DNA of 64,000 nt from Cupriavidus sp. EM10 (GCF_018729255.1 NZ_CP076060.1:186001-250000); one strand, 5' to 3'; shown: positions 8,803-22,439, numbered from the stretch's first letter. A program made the numbers and translations. Notes: generated by a model not told the origin, from the sequence alone.

Positions 8803-9690
8803 ATGTCCCTGGACCTGATCCGCACCCAGCCCTACACCGACTGGTCGCCCGAGGTATCGCCCGAGACGCGCGCCACGCTGCGCCGCGAGCTGGAGCAGGG
8901 CGCCGTGCTGTATTTCCCGGACCTGGCATTCCGCTTCCAGCCGGGCGAGGAGCGCTTCCTGGACCCGCGCTATTCCGACGGCAAGTCGAAGAACATCAAC
9001 CTGCGCGCCAATGACAAGGCCGTGCGCGGTGCGGCCGGTACCGAGCAGGACCTGACGGATCTCTACAACCTGATCCATCGCTATGCCACGTCGAGCGAAT
9101 CGCTGATCCACGCGCTGTTTCCCGAATATGCCGGCCACATGACGCGTGCGGGCACGTCGCTGCGCCCGAGCGAGATCGCCGGCCGTCCGGTGAGCTGGCG
9201 CAAGGACGATACGCGCCTGCATGTCGATTCGTTTCCGTCCAACCCGATGCTCGGCAAGCGCCTGCTGCGCGTGTTCCACAACATCGACCGCGAAGCACCG
9301 CGCGTATGGCGCGTGGGCGAGCCATTTGGCGATTTTGCTACGCGATTCGTGCCGAAGACGCACGGCATGTGGCCGGGGCAGGCGTGGCTGATGAAGACGC
9401 TGCATATCACCAAGCGCGAACGCAGCGAATACGATCACCGCATGCTGCAATTGCACGACCTGGCCAAGGCCGACCTGGAATACCAGAAGACCGTGCCGCA
9501 GCAGGAATTCCACTTCCCGCCGGGCGCCACCTGGATCGTGTTCAGCGACCAGCTACTGCACGCCGCCATGCGCGGCAAGGCGATGATGGAACAGACGATC
9601 TACCTGGACCCGGCCGCGATTGGAGATCGGACCCATTCGCCCGAGGCGGTGTTGTCGCGGATGCTGGGCAAGCCGATGCTGGCGGCTTGA
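8803..9690 (+). CDS. kdoO: Kdo hydroxylase, Fe(II)/2-oxoglutarate dioxygenase
   Basis: Predicted to hydroxylate the inner-core Kdo sugar of Kdo2-lipid A, as described for KdoO of Burkholderia ambifaria and Yersinia. The 295-residue protein shows the metal-binding HxD in TRLHVDSF and a distal His/Arg segment HAAMRGKAMMEQT, consistent with the 2-oxoglutarate dioxygenase facial triad. No signal peptide is seen, fitting a cytosolic or inner-leaflet site. The ATG at 8803 is preferred over an in-frame GTG at 8761 that lies over a possible TAAAAT -10 box (8768-8773). The neighbouring lpxL operon is also lipid A related. Confidence 0.87.
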   Translation: MSLDLIRTQPYTDWSPEVSPETRATLRRELEQGAVLYFPDLAFRFQPGEERFLDPRYSDGKSKNINLRANDKAVRGAAGTEQDLTDLYNLIHRYATSSESLIHALFPEYAGHMTRAGTSLRPSEIAGRPVSWRKDDTRLHVDSFPSNPMLGKRLLRVFHNIDREAPRVWRVGEPFGDFATRFVPKTHGMWPGQAWLMKTLHITKRERSEYDHRMLQLHDLAKADLEYQKTVPQQEFHFPPGATWIVFSDQLLHAAMRGKAMMEQTIYLDPAAIGDRTHSPEAVLSRMLGKPMLAA

Positions 9691-9705
9691 GTTTCTGGTT
9701 GTTTT

Positions 9706-9735
9706 CACCCCTCTGCCGCGAAGTGGGAGAGGGGA
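9706..9735. repeat. degenerate REP-like palindrome
   Basis: CACCCCTCTGCCGC faces GTGGGAGAGGGG. It is a decayed single unit of the palindrome family also present at four other sites in this window, and lies between the convergent kdoO and aldehyde dehydrogenase genes. Confidence 0.6.
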
Positions 9736-9752
9736 GCCAGACAGCGCTATCG

Positions 9753-11156
9753 CTATCGCAGCAGCATCTTCAGCATCGATTCAAACTTCTTCCCATACGG
9801 CGGCTTCAGCAGCCCGGCGCCGTTCAGGCCGGCCTGGTAGAACACGGGCTTGAGCTTCGAGAACGTTTCGAAGCCGGCCTCGCCGTGATAGTTGCCCATC
9901 CCGCTGGGCCCCACGCCGCCGAACGGCAAATCGTCCTGGGCGATGTGGAACAGCGTGTCGTTGACGGTCACGCCGCCGGCAAGGGTCTGCTGCATCACGC
10001 GCTCCACCACGTCGCCGCGCTTGTCGAACACATAGAGCGCCAGCGGCCGGGGACGCGCGTTGACGAAGCCGATGGCCTCGTCCAGGTCGCGGTACGCCAC
10101 CACGGGCAGCACTGGCCCGAAAATCTCTTCCTGCATCGCCCGAACATCGTCCGGTACGTCGGTCAGCAGCACCGGCGGCAGTTGGCGGGTGCCGGCATCC
10201 GGCCTGGCATCGGTCAGCGGCACCACACGGGCGCCGGCCGTCTGGGCGGCGTCGATCAGCGATACCAGTCGGTCGAAATGGCGCGGGCTGATGATGCTCG
10301 TGTAGTCGGTGTTGCGCGCGATATCGGGATAGAGCCGGTTCACCACGCGCCGCGCGGTGTCGACCAGGCGGTCGCGCTGGTCGGCGGGCACCAGCACGTA
10401 GTCCGGCGCGATGCAGGTCTGGCCCGCATTGAGCAGCTTGCCCACCAGGATGCGCTCCACGGCGCGTTCGAAGTCGGCGCCCGGGCCGATGATGGCCGGC
10501 GACTTGCCGCCCAGTTCCAGCGTCACCGGCGTCAGGTTGGCGGCGGCGGCCTTCATCACATGATGGCCAACGCTGGTAGACCCGGTGAACAGCAGATGGT
10601 CGAACGGCAGCGCGCTGAAGGCGGCGGCCAGCTCGGCATCGCCGTTCACGACCGCCACCTCGTCGGGGGCGAACGTCGCTTGTACCAGCCGCGCGCATAA
10701 TTCGGAAAACCGCGGTGTGTATTCCGACAGCTTGATCATGGCCCGGTTGCCGGCCACCAATGCGCCGGCCAGCGGCCCGATGGTCAGGTAGAGCGGGTAG
10801 TTCCACGGCACCACGATGCCGATCACGCCCAGCGGCTGCGGCATCAGGCGCGATTTGCCCGGCTTGAACCAGAGCCCGGTCTTCACCCGGCGCACCCGCA
10901 TCCAGCGCCTGCCATGCCGCAGTGCGTCATCGATGCCGGAAATGCTCGGGAATACCTCCAGCAGCGCAGTCTCCTGACGTGGCCGATTCGTGAAATCGGC
11001 GCTGATGGCCGCCGCGATGGCGTCGTGGTTGTCGCGTACCAGCGCCTTGAGGCGCCGCAGGCGGTCGGCCCGGATCGGCCAGGCCGGGGACTGGTCGCGG
11101 CGCGACGCGGCATGCATGGCGCTGAACACCGTGGACATGGCGGGCACTTCTCTCAT
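9753..11156 (-). CDS. coniferyl aldehyde dehydrogenase-type NAD(P) aldehyde dehydrogenase
   Basis: Oxidises an aldehyde, probably aromatic, to the acid. The 467-residue protein is an ALDH of the class lacking an N-terminal extension: the IVVPWNYPLYLTIGP cofactor region, catalytic Glu in LELGGKSP, catalytic Cys in AGQTCIAPD, and the C-terminal FGGVGPSGMGNYHG. It resembles enzymes annotated as coniferyl aldehyde dehydrogenases. The start MREVPAM is chosen because AAAGGAG lies 7 bases upstream. It is divergent from a GMC oxidoreductase with a 253-bp shared control region, suggesting a paired alcohol-to-aldehyde-to-acid route. The substrate is unknown. Confidence 0.83.
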   Translation of the reverse strand: MREVPAMSTVFSAMHAASRRDQSPAWPIRADRLRRLKALVRDNHDAIAAAISADFTNRPRQETALLEVFPSISGIDDALRHGRRWMRVRRVKTGLWFKPGKSRLMPQPLGVIGIVVPWNYPLYLTIGPLAGALVAGNRAMIKLSEYTPRFSELCARLVQATFAPDEVAVVNGDAELAAAFSALPFDHLLFTGSTSVGHHVMKAAAANLTPVTLELGGKSPAIIGPGADFERAVERILVGKLLNAGQTCIAPDYVLVPADQRDRLVDTARRVVNRLYPDIARNTDYTSIISPRHFDRLVSLIDAAQTAGARVVPLTDARPDAGTRQLPPVLLTDVPDDVRAMQEEIFGPVLPVVAYRDLDEAIGFVNARPRPLALYVFDKRGDVVERVMQQTLAGGVTVNDTLFHIAQDDLPFGGVGPSGMGNYHGEAGFETFSKLKPVFYQAGLNGAGLLKPPYGKKFESMLKMLLR

Positions 11157-11409
11157 CGGCGGTCTCCTTTGGCGGCGTCGGTTTTCCATGGGCCATCGCG
11201 CACCATAAGGCAGAGCGCCGGTTATCGCAATGGAGGACATCTCCCAAACGCGAGGAGGCGGCGCGGCATGCGGCGTGCGGCGCCGCGCGCTGGCCGGTCC
11301 GTTTGCAGGGTTGCCCCGCTTCACCACCCCGGCGGCAGCGCCTACACTGGATTTTCGCGGCGGGGCGTCCGCTGGGGACTGGACCGGCACCGGACACGCG
11401 AGGAGACAG

Positions 11410-13092
11410 ATGGAAACGACCTTTGACTATCTCGTCGTGGGCGCGGGCTCCGCAGGCTGCGCGCTGGCGGGGCGGCTGGCCGACAGCGGCAACGACACCA
11501 TCGCGCTGCTGGAAACCGGGGCCCACGACCATCATGTGCTGGTACGCACACCTGCGGGCTGCGCCGCCTTGCTGCCGCGCGCCGGGTCGCGCAACTACGG
11601 CTACCTGACCGCGCCGCAACCCGAGCTGGGCGGCCGCCGTGGGTATCAGCCGCGCGGACGCGGCCTGGGCGGGTCGTCATCGATCAATGCCATGATCTAT
11701 ATGCGCGGCCGGCCCGCCGACTACGACGGCTGGGCCGCTGCCGGCTGCGACGGCTGGTCGTGGGACGATGTGCTGCCGTACTTCCGCCGCGCCGAGTGCA
11801 ACGAACGCGTGGCCGGCCATGACGACGATCCGCTGCATGGCGGCACGGGCCCGCTGCATGTCAGCGACCTGCGCTCGCCAAATCCGTTCGGCCAGCATTT
11901 CATCGATGCCGCGCAGCATGCCGGCATCGTGCGCAACGACGATTTCAACGGCGAGGAACAGGAGGGCGTGGGCTGGTACCAGGTCACGCAGCACAACGGC
12001 GAGCGCTGGAACGCCGCGCGCGCCTACCTGCATGGCGGCAACGCCCGGGACCGCAGCTGCAATGGCGGCCGCGGCCATCTGCATGTGATGACCGGCACGC
12101 AGGTGCTGCGCATTCTGTTCGAAAAACGCCGCGCCGTGGGCGTGGTGGCCTGGCGCGATGGGCAGGAGGTGGTGCTGCGGGCGCGCCGCGAGGTGATCGT
12201 GTCGGCCGGCGCGTTTGGATCGCCGCAGTTGCTGATGGCATCAGGCGTAGGGCCGGCCGCCCATCTACGCGAGCACGGTATCGACGTGGTGCATGACCTG
12301 GCCGGCGTCGGCGGCAACCTGCAGGATCATCTCGACATCATCCTGCACAAGCGCGTACCGGCGTCGGACCTGTTCGGCATCTCGCTGGGCGGCGCACGAC
12401 GCATGGTGGCCGAATTCCTGCGCTACCGGCGCGATCGCAGCGGCATGATGACATCGAACTTTGCCGAGGCGGGCGCGTTCGTGCGCAGTCGTGCGGAGCT
12501 GGCCGAGCCCGATCTGCAGCTGCATTTCGTGGTGGGCATGGCCGACAACCATATGCGGCGCATCAACCTCGGGCATGGTTACTCCTGCCATGTCTGCGTG
12601 CTGCGTCCGGCGAGCCGTGGCGAGGTCAGGCTGGCGTCGGCCGACATGCGGCACGCGCCACGCATCGACCCGCGCTACCTGTCCCATCCGCAAGACATGG
12701 AAGCCATGCTGGCAGGCCTGCGCATCGTGCGGAGGATCTTCATGCAGGCGCCGCTGGCGGCTTTCGGCGGCCGGGAGCTGTATTCACAGGCCCTGCGGCT
12801 CGATGGCAGCGACGACGACGCGGCGCGCGACCTGATCCGCCGGCACGCGGACACGATCTATCACCCGGTGGGCACCTGCCGCATGGGCATGGATGCGCTG
12901 GCCGTGGTGGACCCGCAACTGCGCGTGCGTGGCGTGGAGGGGCTGCGCGTGGTGGATGCGTCGATCATGCCGACGCTGGTCGGCGGCAATACGAATGCGC
13001 CGGCGATCATGATCGGCGAGCGCGCCCACGACCTGATCCGTTATGCACCGCATGTGACGCTGCGGATCAGGGAGGCGGCGGTGGCCAACTGA
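11410..13092 (+). CDS. GMC-family FAD-dependent oxidoreductase (choline/alcohol dehydrogenase-like)
   Basis: Flavoprotein that oxidises a primary alcohol. The 560-residue protein has the N-terminal dinucleotide fold [16 protein letters not shown], the GMC signature region [18 protein letters not shown], a second signature [18 protein letters not shown] and the C-terminal catalytic HPVGTCRMG. The start METTFDY follows a GAGGAGA ribosome-binding site; the longer upstream frame is not family-like. Divergent pairing with an aldehyde dehydrogenase suggests that the two act in sequence. No signal peptide. The specific alcohol cannot be named. Confidence 0.88.
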   Translation: METTFDYLVVGAGSAGCALAGRLADSGNDTIALLETGAHDHHVLVRTPAGCAALLPRAGSRNYGYLTAPQPELGGRRGYQPRGRGLGGSSSINAMIYMRGRPADYDGWAAAGCDGWSWDDVLPYFRRAECNERVAGHDDDPLHGGTGPLHVSDLRSPNPFGQHFIDAAQHAGIVRNDDFNGEEQEGVGWYQVTQHNGERWNAARAYLHGGNARDRSCNGGRGHLHVMTGTQVLRILFEKRRAVGVVAWRDGQEVVLRARREVIVSAGAFGSPQLLMASGVGPAAHLREHGIDVVHDLAGVGGNLQDHLDIILHKRVPASDLFGISLGGARRMVAEFLRYRRDRSGMMTSNFAEAGAFVRSRAELAEPDLQLHFVVGMADNHMRRINLGHGYSCHVCVLRPASRGEVRLASADMRHAPRIDPRYLSHPQDMEAMLAGLRIVRRIFMQAPLAAFGGRELYSQALRLDGSDDDAARDLIRRHADTIYHPVGTCRMGMDALAVVDPQLRVRGVEGLRVVDASIMPTLVGGNTNAPAIMIGERAHDLIRYAPHVTLRIREAAVAN

Positions 13093-13109
13093 GGTTTGCT
13101 TCGGGGGGT

Positions 13110-13141
13110 GCTCCCTCTCCCGCCGTGCGGGAGAGGGGAGC
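13110..13141. repeat. REP-like palindrome
   Basis: GCTCCCTCTCCCGC faces GCGGGAGAGGGGAGC across a 4-base loop. It is a single unit of the dispersed family, located between the convergent GMC oxidoreductase and chemoreceptor genes, where it could also act as a bidirectional transcription stop. Confidence 0.85.
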
Positions 13142-13152
13142 GAAACAAGCAA

Positions 13153-14694
13153 TCAACCCCGCATCTGGAACTGCCCCACCATGTCGCGCAAGCGGCCGGC
13201 CTGTTCGTCCAGCGATTGCGCGGCGGCGGCGGCTTCTTCCACCAGCGCGGCGTTCTGCTGGGTGACCTGGTCCATCTGGCCCACGGCGTGGCCCACCTGC
13301 TCGATGCCGGCGCTCTGCTCCTGCGAGGCGGCGGAGATCTCGGCGATGATGTCCGACACGCGCTTCACGGCCTGGCGGATATCGGTCATCGTCTTGCCGA
13401 CTTCCTCGGCCTGGCCGGAGCCCGTGCGCACCGTGTCGACCGATGCCTCGATCAGTTCCTTGATTTCCTTGGCCGCGCTCGACGAACGCTGCGCCAGGCT
13501 GCGCACCTCGCCGGCCACCACGGCAAAGCCGCGGCCCTGCTCACCCGCGCGCGCCGCTTCCACGGCGGCGTTCAGCGCCAGGATGTTGGTCTGGAAGGCA
13601 ATGCCCTCGATCAGGTTGGTGATCTCGGCGATACGCTCCGAGCTGCTGCTGATGGCGCCCATCGTGCCCACCATCTGCTGCACCGACTGGTTGCCCTCGT
13701 CGGCCACCAGCGCCGCGTTCGACGCCAGCGACGATGCCTGGCGGGCATTCTCGGCGTTCTGGCGCACGGTGGCGGTCAGCTGCTCCATGCTCGATGCGGT
13801 TTCCTCCAGCGACGCGGCCTGCTCCTCGGTGCGCGAAGACAGGTCGACGTTGCCGGCGGCGATCTGCGCGGCGGCCACGCTCACCGAATCGGTCGAGCGG
13901 CGCACTTCGCGCAGCGTGCCGGCCACGCGGTCGATCAGCGTGTTGAACGACTGGGCGGTCAGGCCGATTTCATCGAGACGGTCGACCGGCGCGCGGTGGT
14001 CCAGGTCGAGCGTCTGGCTTACGTGTTCCAGCGTGCCCTGGATCTCTTCCAGGCTGGTGCGGATGCGGCGGTACAGGCCGAAGGCCAGGAAGGCGGTCAG
14101 CGCCACGGCCACCACGATCACGATCGTGAAGACGCGGACCGAGGTCTGGTGCTGGGCCTTGTTGTGCGCCACGGCTTCGTCACCGAGCTTCGTGTTGTAT
14201 TCCAGATGTTCGTCCAGCGCCTTGCGCACCGCGGTCGACGCCAGGTGCACCGGACCGGACGTGATCATCTGCTGCGTAGCCTCGAAATCGTTGTTGCGCG
14301 ACTTTTCGAGATAAGGGCCGAAAGTGTCGCGATAGGCCTTGATGGCCGCGCGGTCGGCTTCGAGCATCTTGCGGTCGGTCTCGTTCGAGATGTCCTCGCG
14401 CTCGTACTTGGTCAGCAGCTCGTCGAAGCGCTTGTTGTACTTGTCGAGCATGCCCTCCGCCTCGGTCTTGGCGTTGGTGTCGGCCGTCATGGCATGCCGG
14501 TAAAGCGAGACGCGGATATTGGCCAGCGCGCCGCTGACATTGTTGAGGTCGCGCACGCTGGTCAGCGTGTTGTCATTGAAGTACTCGAAGCGCTCTTCGG
14601 ACTGGTTCATCTGCCATATACCGCCGAGGCCGACGAAAAGTAGCGCGAATAAAGCGAGAGACAGCGTAAGAAGCAGACGTTTGCTGATATTCAT
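13153..14694 (-). CDS. methyl-accepting chemotaxis protein
   Basis: Transmembrane chemoreceptor, 513 aa. A first membrane helix (about residues 6-27) is followed by a periplasmic helical sensor of about 160 residues of four-helix-bundle type, a second membrane helix (about 188-210), HAMP, and a long cytoplasmic coiled coil. The signalling hairpin IAFQTNILALNAAVEAARAG is complete and methylation-type helices flank it. The C-terminus (QFQMRG) lacks a CheR/CheB-tethering pentapeptide. No che genes are nearby, so it is an orphan receptor. The ligand is unknown. Confidence 0.93.
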   Translation of the reverse strand: MNISKRLLLTLSLALFALLFVGLGGIWQMNQSEERFEYFNDNTLTSVRDLNNVSGALANIRVSLYRHAMTADTNAKTEAEGMLDKYNKRFDELLTKYEREDISNETDRKMLEADRAAIKAYRDTFGPYLEKSRNNDFEATQQMITSGPVHLASTAVRKALDEHLEYNTKLGDEAVAHNKAQHQTSVRVFTIVIVVAVALTAFLAFGLYRRIRTSLEEIQGTLEHVSQTLDLDHRAPVDRLDEIGLTAQSFNTLIDRVAGTLREVRRSTDSVSVAAAQIAAGNVDLSSRTEEQAASLEETASSMEQLTATVRQNAENARQASSLASNAALVADEGNQSVQQMVGTMGAISSSSERIAEITNLIEGIAFQTNILALNAAVEAARAGEQGRGFAVVAGEVRSLAQRSSSAAKEIKELIEASVDTVRTGSGQAEEVGKTMTDIRQAVKRVSDIIAEISAASQEQSAGIEQVGHAVGQMDQVTQQNAALVEEAAAAAQSLDEQAGRLRDMVGQFQMRG

Positions 14695-14868
14695 GGGTGG
14701 CTTGGCGGCCACGTTACTTGGCGTGGACCGTCCGTTGTGACGACTTGGGAGGTTTTCGCAGGCGAGCCGCAGCCCGTCGCCACAACGTTTACGGCATCCA
14801 CCGTATCCCCTGAAGGTGGGGATGCTGCCCTGCAACAAGCCATGTGCGATGTCCGCACACTATGGGTG

Positions 14869-18853
<3,985 letters not shown>

Positions 18854-18870
18854 GCGTTGTCTTGCAGGAC

Positions 18871-18896
18871 GGGCGGCGGCCCCTGTGGCGCCGCCC
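18871..18896 (+). promoter_or_regulatory. strong hairpin between thiC and thiO
   Basis: An 8-bp stem GGGCGGCG / CGCCGCCC with a 10-base loop begins 17 bases after the thiC stop, without a T-run. It sits in the only long gap (162 bp) of the thi operon and could reduce read-through or protect thiC mRNA, which would favour thiC over the downstream genes. Confidence 0.45.
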
Positions 18897-19015
18897 GGCA
18901 GTACCGCAGCACCCCGAGTCCCGCGCGCGGCGCCCCCACGCGGCGCGGCGGTATTCACCAACAGGAGGCCGGTCGGCGCCACTTACCTTGGCCCATGCCG
19001 CCGGCATACAAGCCC

Positions 19016-20224
19016 ATGACAGCAGTACAGTCCTTCGATGTCGCCATCCTCGGCGCCGGCCTGGCGGGGCGTTTGTCCGCCTGGCAGCTGGTGCGCGCAG
19101 GCGCCCGCGTGGCGCTGGTGGAGCGTGGCGGCCCCGACGGCAGCGGCTCGGCCGCACACGTGGCGGCGGCCATGCTGGCCCCGCTGGCCGAATCGGCCAT
19201 CGCCGAACGGCGCATCGTCGATCTCGGCATTGCCAGCGTCGACCTGTGGCGCACCTGGATCCAGGAACTGCCCGAACCCGTGTTCTTCCAGGAGGATGGC
19301 ACGCTGGTGGTGTGGCACGCGCGCGACCGCAGCGAGGTGTCGCTGTTCACCGGCCGCATGCGCGCCGTGGCGCCCCCCGAACTGGTGCAGGACCGCCTGC
19401 GCGCGCTGGACGGCAACGGCGTGGGCCAATTGGAGCCCGCGCTGGCCGGGCGCTTTCCGCAAGGCCTGCTGCTGCAGGGCGAAGGCCAGCTCGACAACCG
19501 TGGCGCGATGCGCGCGCTGCTGTCGTGCGCCATCGAGGAAGGGCTGCATTGCGTGTGGGAAGCCGGCGACGTCGATGCCGCATCGCTGCCCGCGCTGGGC
19601 ATCCAGGCCGGCGTGGTGCTCGATTGCCGTGGCCTGGGCGCCCGTGCGGCATGGACCGATGCGCCCGGTTCGCAAGGCCAGGCGCTGCCGGGCCTGCGCG
19701 GGCTGCGTGGCGAAGTGGTGCGCGTGCACGCGCCGGACGTGAAGCTGCATCGGCCGGTACGGCTGCTGCATCCGCGCTACCCGATCTATATCGCGCCGAA
19801 ACCGAACGACCTGTACGTGATCGGCGCCACCGAAATCGAAAGCGAGGACGACTCGCCGATGAGCGTGCGCTCGGCGCTGGAACTGCTCTCGGCCGCGCAC
19901 TCGCTGCATCCCGCCTTTGGCGAGGCGCGGGTGCTGGAACTGAACGTGCAACGCCGCCCGACGCGCCCCGACCACCTGCCGGCGATCCGCGTCGACCAGC
20001 AGGCCCGCGTGGTGCGCGTGAACGGCCTGTATCGCCATGGCTGGCTGATCGCGCCGGCGGTGACCGAGGCCGCGTGCCACGTCGTCCGAGCGATGCTTGA
20101 CGGCGACCCCGCCGCCCATGCCGTGCCGGCCGCGCTGCGCTGGCCGGGCATGATCGCAGCCGTGCGCGAGTCCGCCGAAAGGGCGCCCAACGTGCTGGCC
20201 GATATCGGCGGCACGCTGCATTAA
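19016..20224 (+). CDS. thiO: glycine oxidase ThiO (FAD-dependent)
   Basis: Oxidises glycine to the iminoacetate used by ThiG to build the thiazole ring. The 402-residue protein begins with the FAD fold DVAILGAGLAGRLSAWQL, and has AAAMLAPLAE and the C-terminal NGLYRHGWLIAPAV typical of DAO-family ThiO. No good ribosome-binding site precedes either ATG (18995 or 19016); the later one is nearest the family N-terminus. Position between thiC and thiS supports the role. Confidence 0.9.
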   Translation: MTAVQSFDVAILGAGLAGRLSAWQLVRAGARVALVERGGPDGSGSAAHVAAAMLAPLAESAIAERRIVDLGIASVDLWRTWIQELPEPVFFQEDGTLVVWHARDRSEVSLFTGRMRAVAPPELVQDRLRALDGNGVGQLEPALAGRFPQGLLLQGEGQLDNRGAMRALLSCAIEEGLHCVWEAGDVDAASLPALGIQAGVVLDCRGLGARAAWTDAPGSQGQALPGLRGLRGEVVRVHAPDVKLHRPVRLLHPRYPIYIAPKPNDLYVIGATEIESEDDSPMSVRSALELLSAAHSLHPAFGEARVLELNVQRRPTRPDHLPAIRVDQQARVVRVNGLYRHGWLIAPAVTEAACHVVRAMLDGDPAAHAVPAALRWPGMIAAVRESAERAPNVLADIGGTLH

Positions 20225-20236
20225 CTGACATCCATC

Positions 20237-20434
20237 ATGCAAATCCTGCTCAATGGCCATCCGCTGGAACTGTCCGACACCGCCACGCTGGCGGATGCCG
20301 TGACGGCCGCGGCCATCGCCCCGCCTTTCGCGGCAGCGGTGAACGGCCAGTTCGTGCCGCGTGCCGCGCATGCGGCCACCGCGCTCAATACGGGCGACCA
20401 GATCGACCTCGTGCAACCCGTGACGGGAGGCTAA
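20237..20434 (+). CDS. thiS: sulfur carrier protein ThiS
   Basis: A 65-residue ubiquitin-fold carrier ending in Gly-Gly (QPVTGG), the C-terminus that is adenylated and thiocarboxylated to deliver sulfur to ThiG. It lies 12 bp after thiO and 8 bp before thiG. No thiF is visible in the window. Confidence 0.94.
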   Translation: MQILLNGHPLELSDTATLADAVTAAAIAPPFAAAVNGQFVPRAAHAATALNTGDQIDLVQPVTGG

Positions 20435-20442
20435 GCACTGCC

Positions 20443-21291
20443 ATGACATTCGAACCGACTGAATCCCTGCGCGACCCGTTCGTGCTGTACGGGGAATCGT
20501 TTGATTCCCGCCTGCTGCTGGGTACGGCGCGCTATCCGTCGCCGGCCACGCTGCAGGCCGCCGTGGAGGCATCGCGCCCGGCCATGATCACCGTGGCGCT
20601 GCGCCGCCAGACGGCGGTGGGCCAGGGCGACGGCCAGACGCTGGGCGGCGACACCTTCTGGCAGATGCTGCGCACGCTGGGCGTGCCGGTGCTGCCCAAC
20701 ACCGCTGGCTGCTTTACGGCGCAGGAAGTCATCACCACGGCGATGATGGCGCGCGAGGTCTTCGAGACCGACTGGATCAAGCTGGAGCTGATCGGCGACG
20801 ACTACACGCTGCAGCCCGATACGCTGAACCTGCCCGCCGTGGCCGAGACGCTGATCAGGGAAGGGTTCAAGGTGCTGCCGTACTGCACCGAGGACCTGGT
20901 GCTGTGCCGCCGCCTGCTGGACGTGGGCTGCCAGGCGCTGATGCCGTGGGCGGCGCCGATCGGCACGGGCCGCGGCGCGGTGAATCCGCACGCCATGCGC
21001 ACGCTGCGCGACCGCCTGCCCGATACGCCGCTGATCGTCGATGCCGGCCTGGGCCTGCCGTCGCATGCGGCGCAGGTGCTGGAATGGGGCTACGACGGCG
21101 TGCTGCTGAACACCGCCGTGGCACAGGCCGCGTATCCGGTGAACATGGCCCGCGCGTTCGCGCTGGCCGTGGAGGCCGGGCGCACCGCCTACCTGGCCGG
21201 GCCGATGCCCGAGCGCGAGGTGGCGCAGGCCAGCACGCCGGTGGTGGGCATGCCGTTCTGGCACGCCGAAGGCGCGGAGGATCGCGCATGA
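20443..21291 (+). CDS. thiG: thiazole synthase
   Basis: Forms the thiazole phosphate of thiamine from deoxyxylulose phosphate, ThiS-thiocarboxylate and the ThiO product. The 282-residue TIM-barrel protein has LLLGTARYPSP, the Schiff-base lysine in DWIKLELIGDD (about Lys111), and VLLNTAVAQA near the C-terminus. Its stop overlaps the thiE start (ATGA). Confidence 0.96.
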   Translation: MTFEPTESLRDPFVLYGESFDSRLLLGTARYPSPATLQAAVEASRPAMITVALRRQTAVGQGDGQTLGGDTFWQMLRTLGVPVLPNTAGCFTAQEVITTAMMAREVFETDWIKLELIGDDYTLQPDTLNLPAVAETLIREGFKVLPYCTEDLVLCRRLLDVGCQALMPWAAPIGTGRGAVNPHAMRTLRDRLPDTPLIVDAGLGLPSHAAQVLEWGYDGVLLNTAVAQAAYPVNMARAFALAVEAGRTAYLAGPMPEREVAQASTPVVGMPFWHAEGAEDRA

Positions 21292-22418
21292 CGCGCCAGG
21301 GTGTTGCCGCGGCCATCGACGCCGCACTGTTCGAAGACCTGATGCGGCGCTTTGCCGCGATGTTCGGCCGCGACGAGACGCCCTGGCAGGTGTGGCCGCT
21401 GGCCAATGCCCCGGCGGCGCTCGGCCGTCACGACGTGGTGCTGGCGGATGGCGAAGCTGCCGCCGAGCTGGTCGAGCGCGTGGCGGCGGCCAATGCCGTG
21501 CTGATCGTCTCGGAGCGCGAAGGCGGCCGCTGGATCGACACCGTGCGCTCGCCGATGGGCACCTGGGTGCTTGACTCGTACGCCGACGGCGAAACCGCGC
21601 ACTCGCCGGCATTCGTGGCGGTGCTGACGGCGGCGCTGTCGCTGCATTTCCCGGCACACGACGCACTGTGCATCGCCCGCGCCTGGGTGCCGGGCAGCAC
21701 GGCGTGGCCCGGCGATTTCGCGCGTTTCCCGCGCGTGCGCCATGCCGCGCTGGTCTCGCCCGACCAACCGGCGCCGGCCTTCGCGCCGTGCCCGCCCGAC
21801 CTCGGCCTGTACGCAGTCATGCCGACCGCCGACTGGATCGAGCAGCTGGTGCCGCTGCAGGTGCCGACCGTGCAACTGCGCTTCAAGTCCGCCGATGCCG
21901 CCGAGGTGAAGGCCGAAGTGGTGCGGGCCGCCAACGCGGCCAAGGGATCGACGTCGCGCCTGTTCATCAACGACCACTGGCGCGTAGCGGTCGACCATCA
22001 CGCAGCCTGCGGCGGCGACAGCGGCATCTACGGCATCCACCTGGGCCAGGAAGACCTGGACGAGGCCGACCTGGACGCCATCCGTGCCTCGGGCCTGCGC
22101 CTGGGCGTGTCGACGCACGGCTACGCCGAGATGCTGCGCGTGGCGGCCATCCAGCCCAGCTACCTGGCGCTGGGCGCGATCTTTCCGACCACGACCAAGG
22201 TCATGCCGACCCAGCCGCAAGGCATGGGCCGCTTCCAGTCGTACGTGACGCTGATGAAGCCGGTGATTCCGTCGCTGGTGGGCATTGGCGGGGTCAACGC
22301 CGGCAATATGCGCGAAGTGCTCGATGTCGGCGTGGGCAGCGCGGCGGTGGTGCGGGCGATTACCGAAGCCGGCGACGTGCCGGCGGCGGTGGCGGGGCTT
22401 ACTGCGTTGTTTGGCTGA
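21288..22418 (+). CDS. thiE: thiamine phosphate synthase with extra N-terminal domain
   Basis: Joins HMP-diphosphate and thiazole phosphate. The C-terminal 200 residues are a normal ThiE: TVQLRFKS, LFINDHW, IHLGQEDLDE, GVSTHGYAEM, LALGAIFPTTTK and LVGIGGVNAGNM. It is preceded by about 170 residues not found in the 210-aa E. coli enzyme. This extension (VVLADGEAAAELVERV ... TAHSPAFVAVLTAALSL ... WPGDFARFP) has the look of the C-terminal half of a ThiD/ribokinase-fold kinase without a complete active site. Translationally coupled to thiG. Confidence 0.92.
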   Translation: MTRQGVAAAIDAALFEDLMRRFAAMFGRDETPWQVWPLANAPAALGRHDVVLADGEAAAELVERVAAANAVLIVSEREGGRWIDTVRSPMGTWVLDSYADGETAHSPAFVAVLTAALSLHFPAHDALCIARAWVPGSTAWPGDFARFPRVRHAALVSPDQPAPAFAPCPPDLGLYAVMPTADWIEQLVPLQVPTVQLRFKSADAAEVKAEVVRAANAAKGSTSRLFINDHWRVAVDHHAACGGDSGIYGIHLGQEDLDEADLDAIRASGLRLGVSTHGYAEMLRVAAIQPSYLALGAIFPTTTKVMPTQPQGMGRFQSYVTLMKPVIPSLVGIGGVNAGNMREVLDVGVGSAAVVRAITEAGDVPAAVAGLTALFG

Positions 22419-22439
22419 TTCTTTCGCTGGTTGAAAGGC

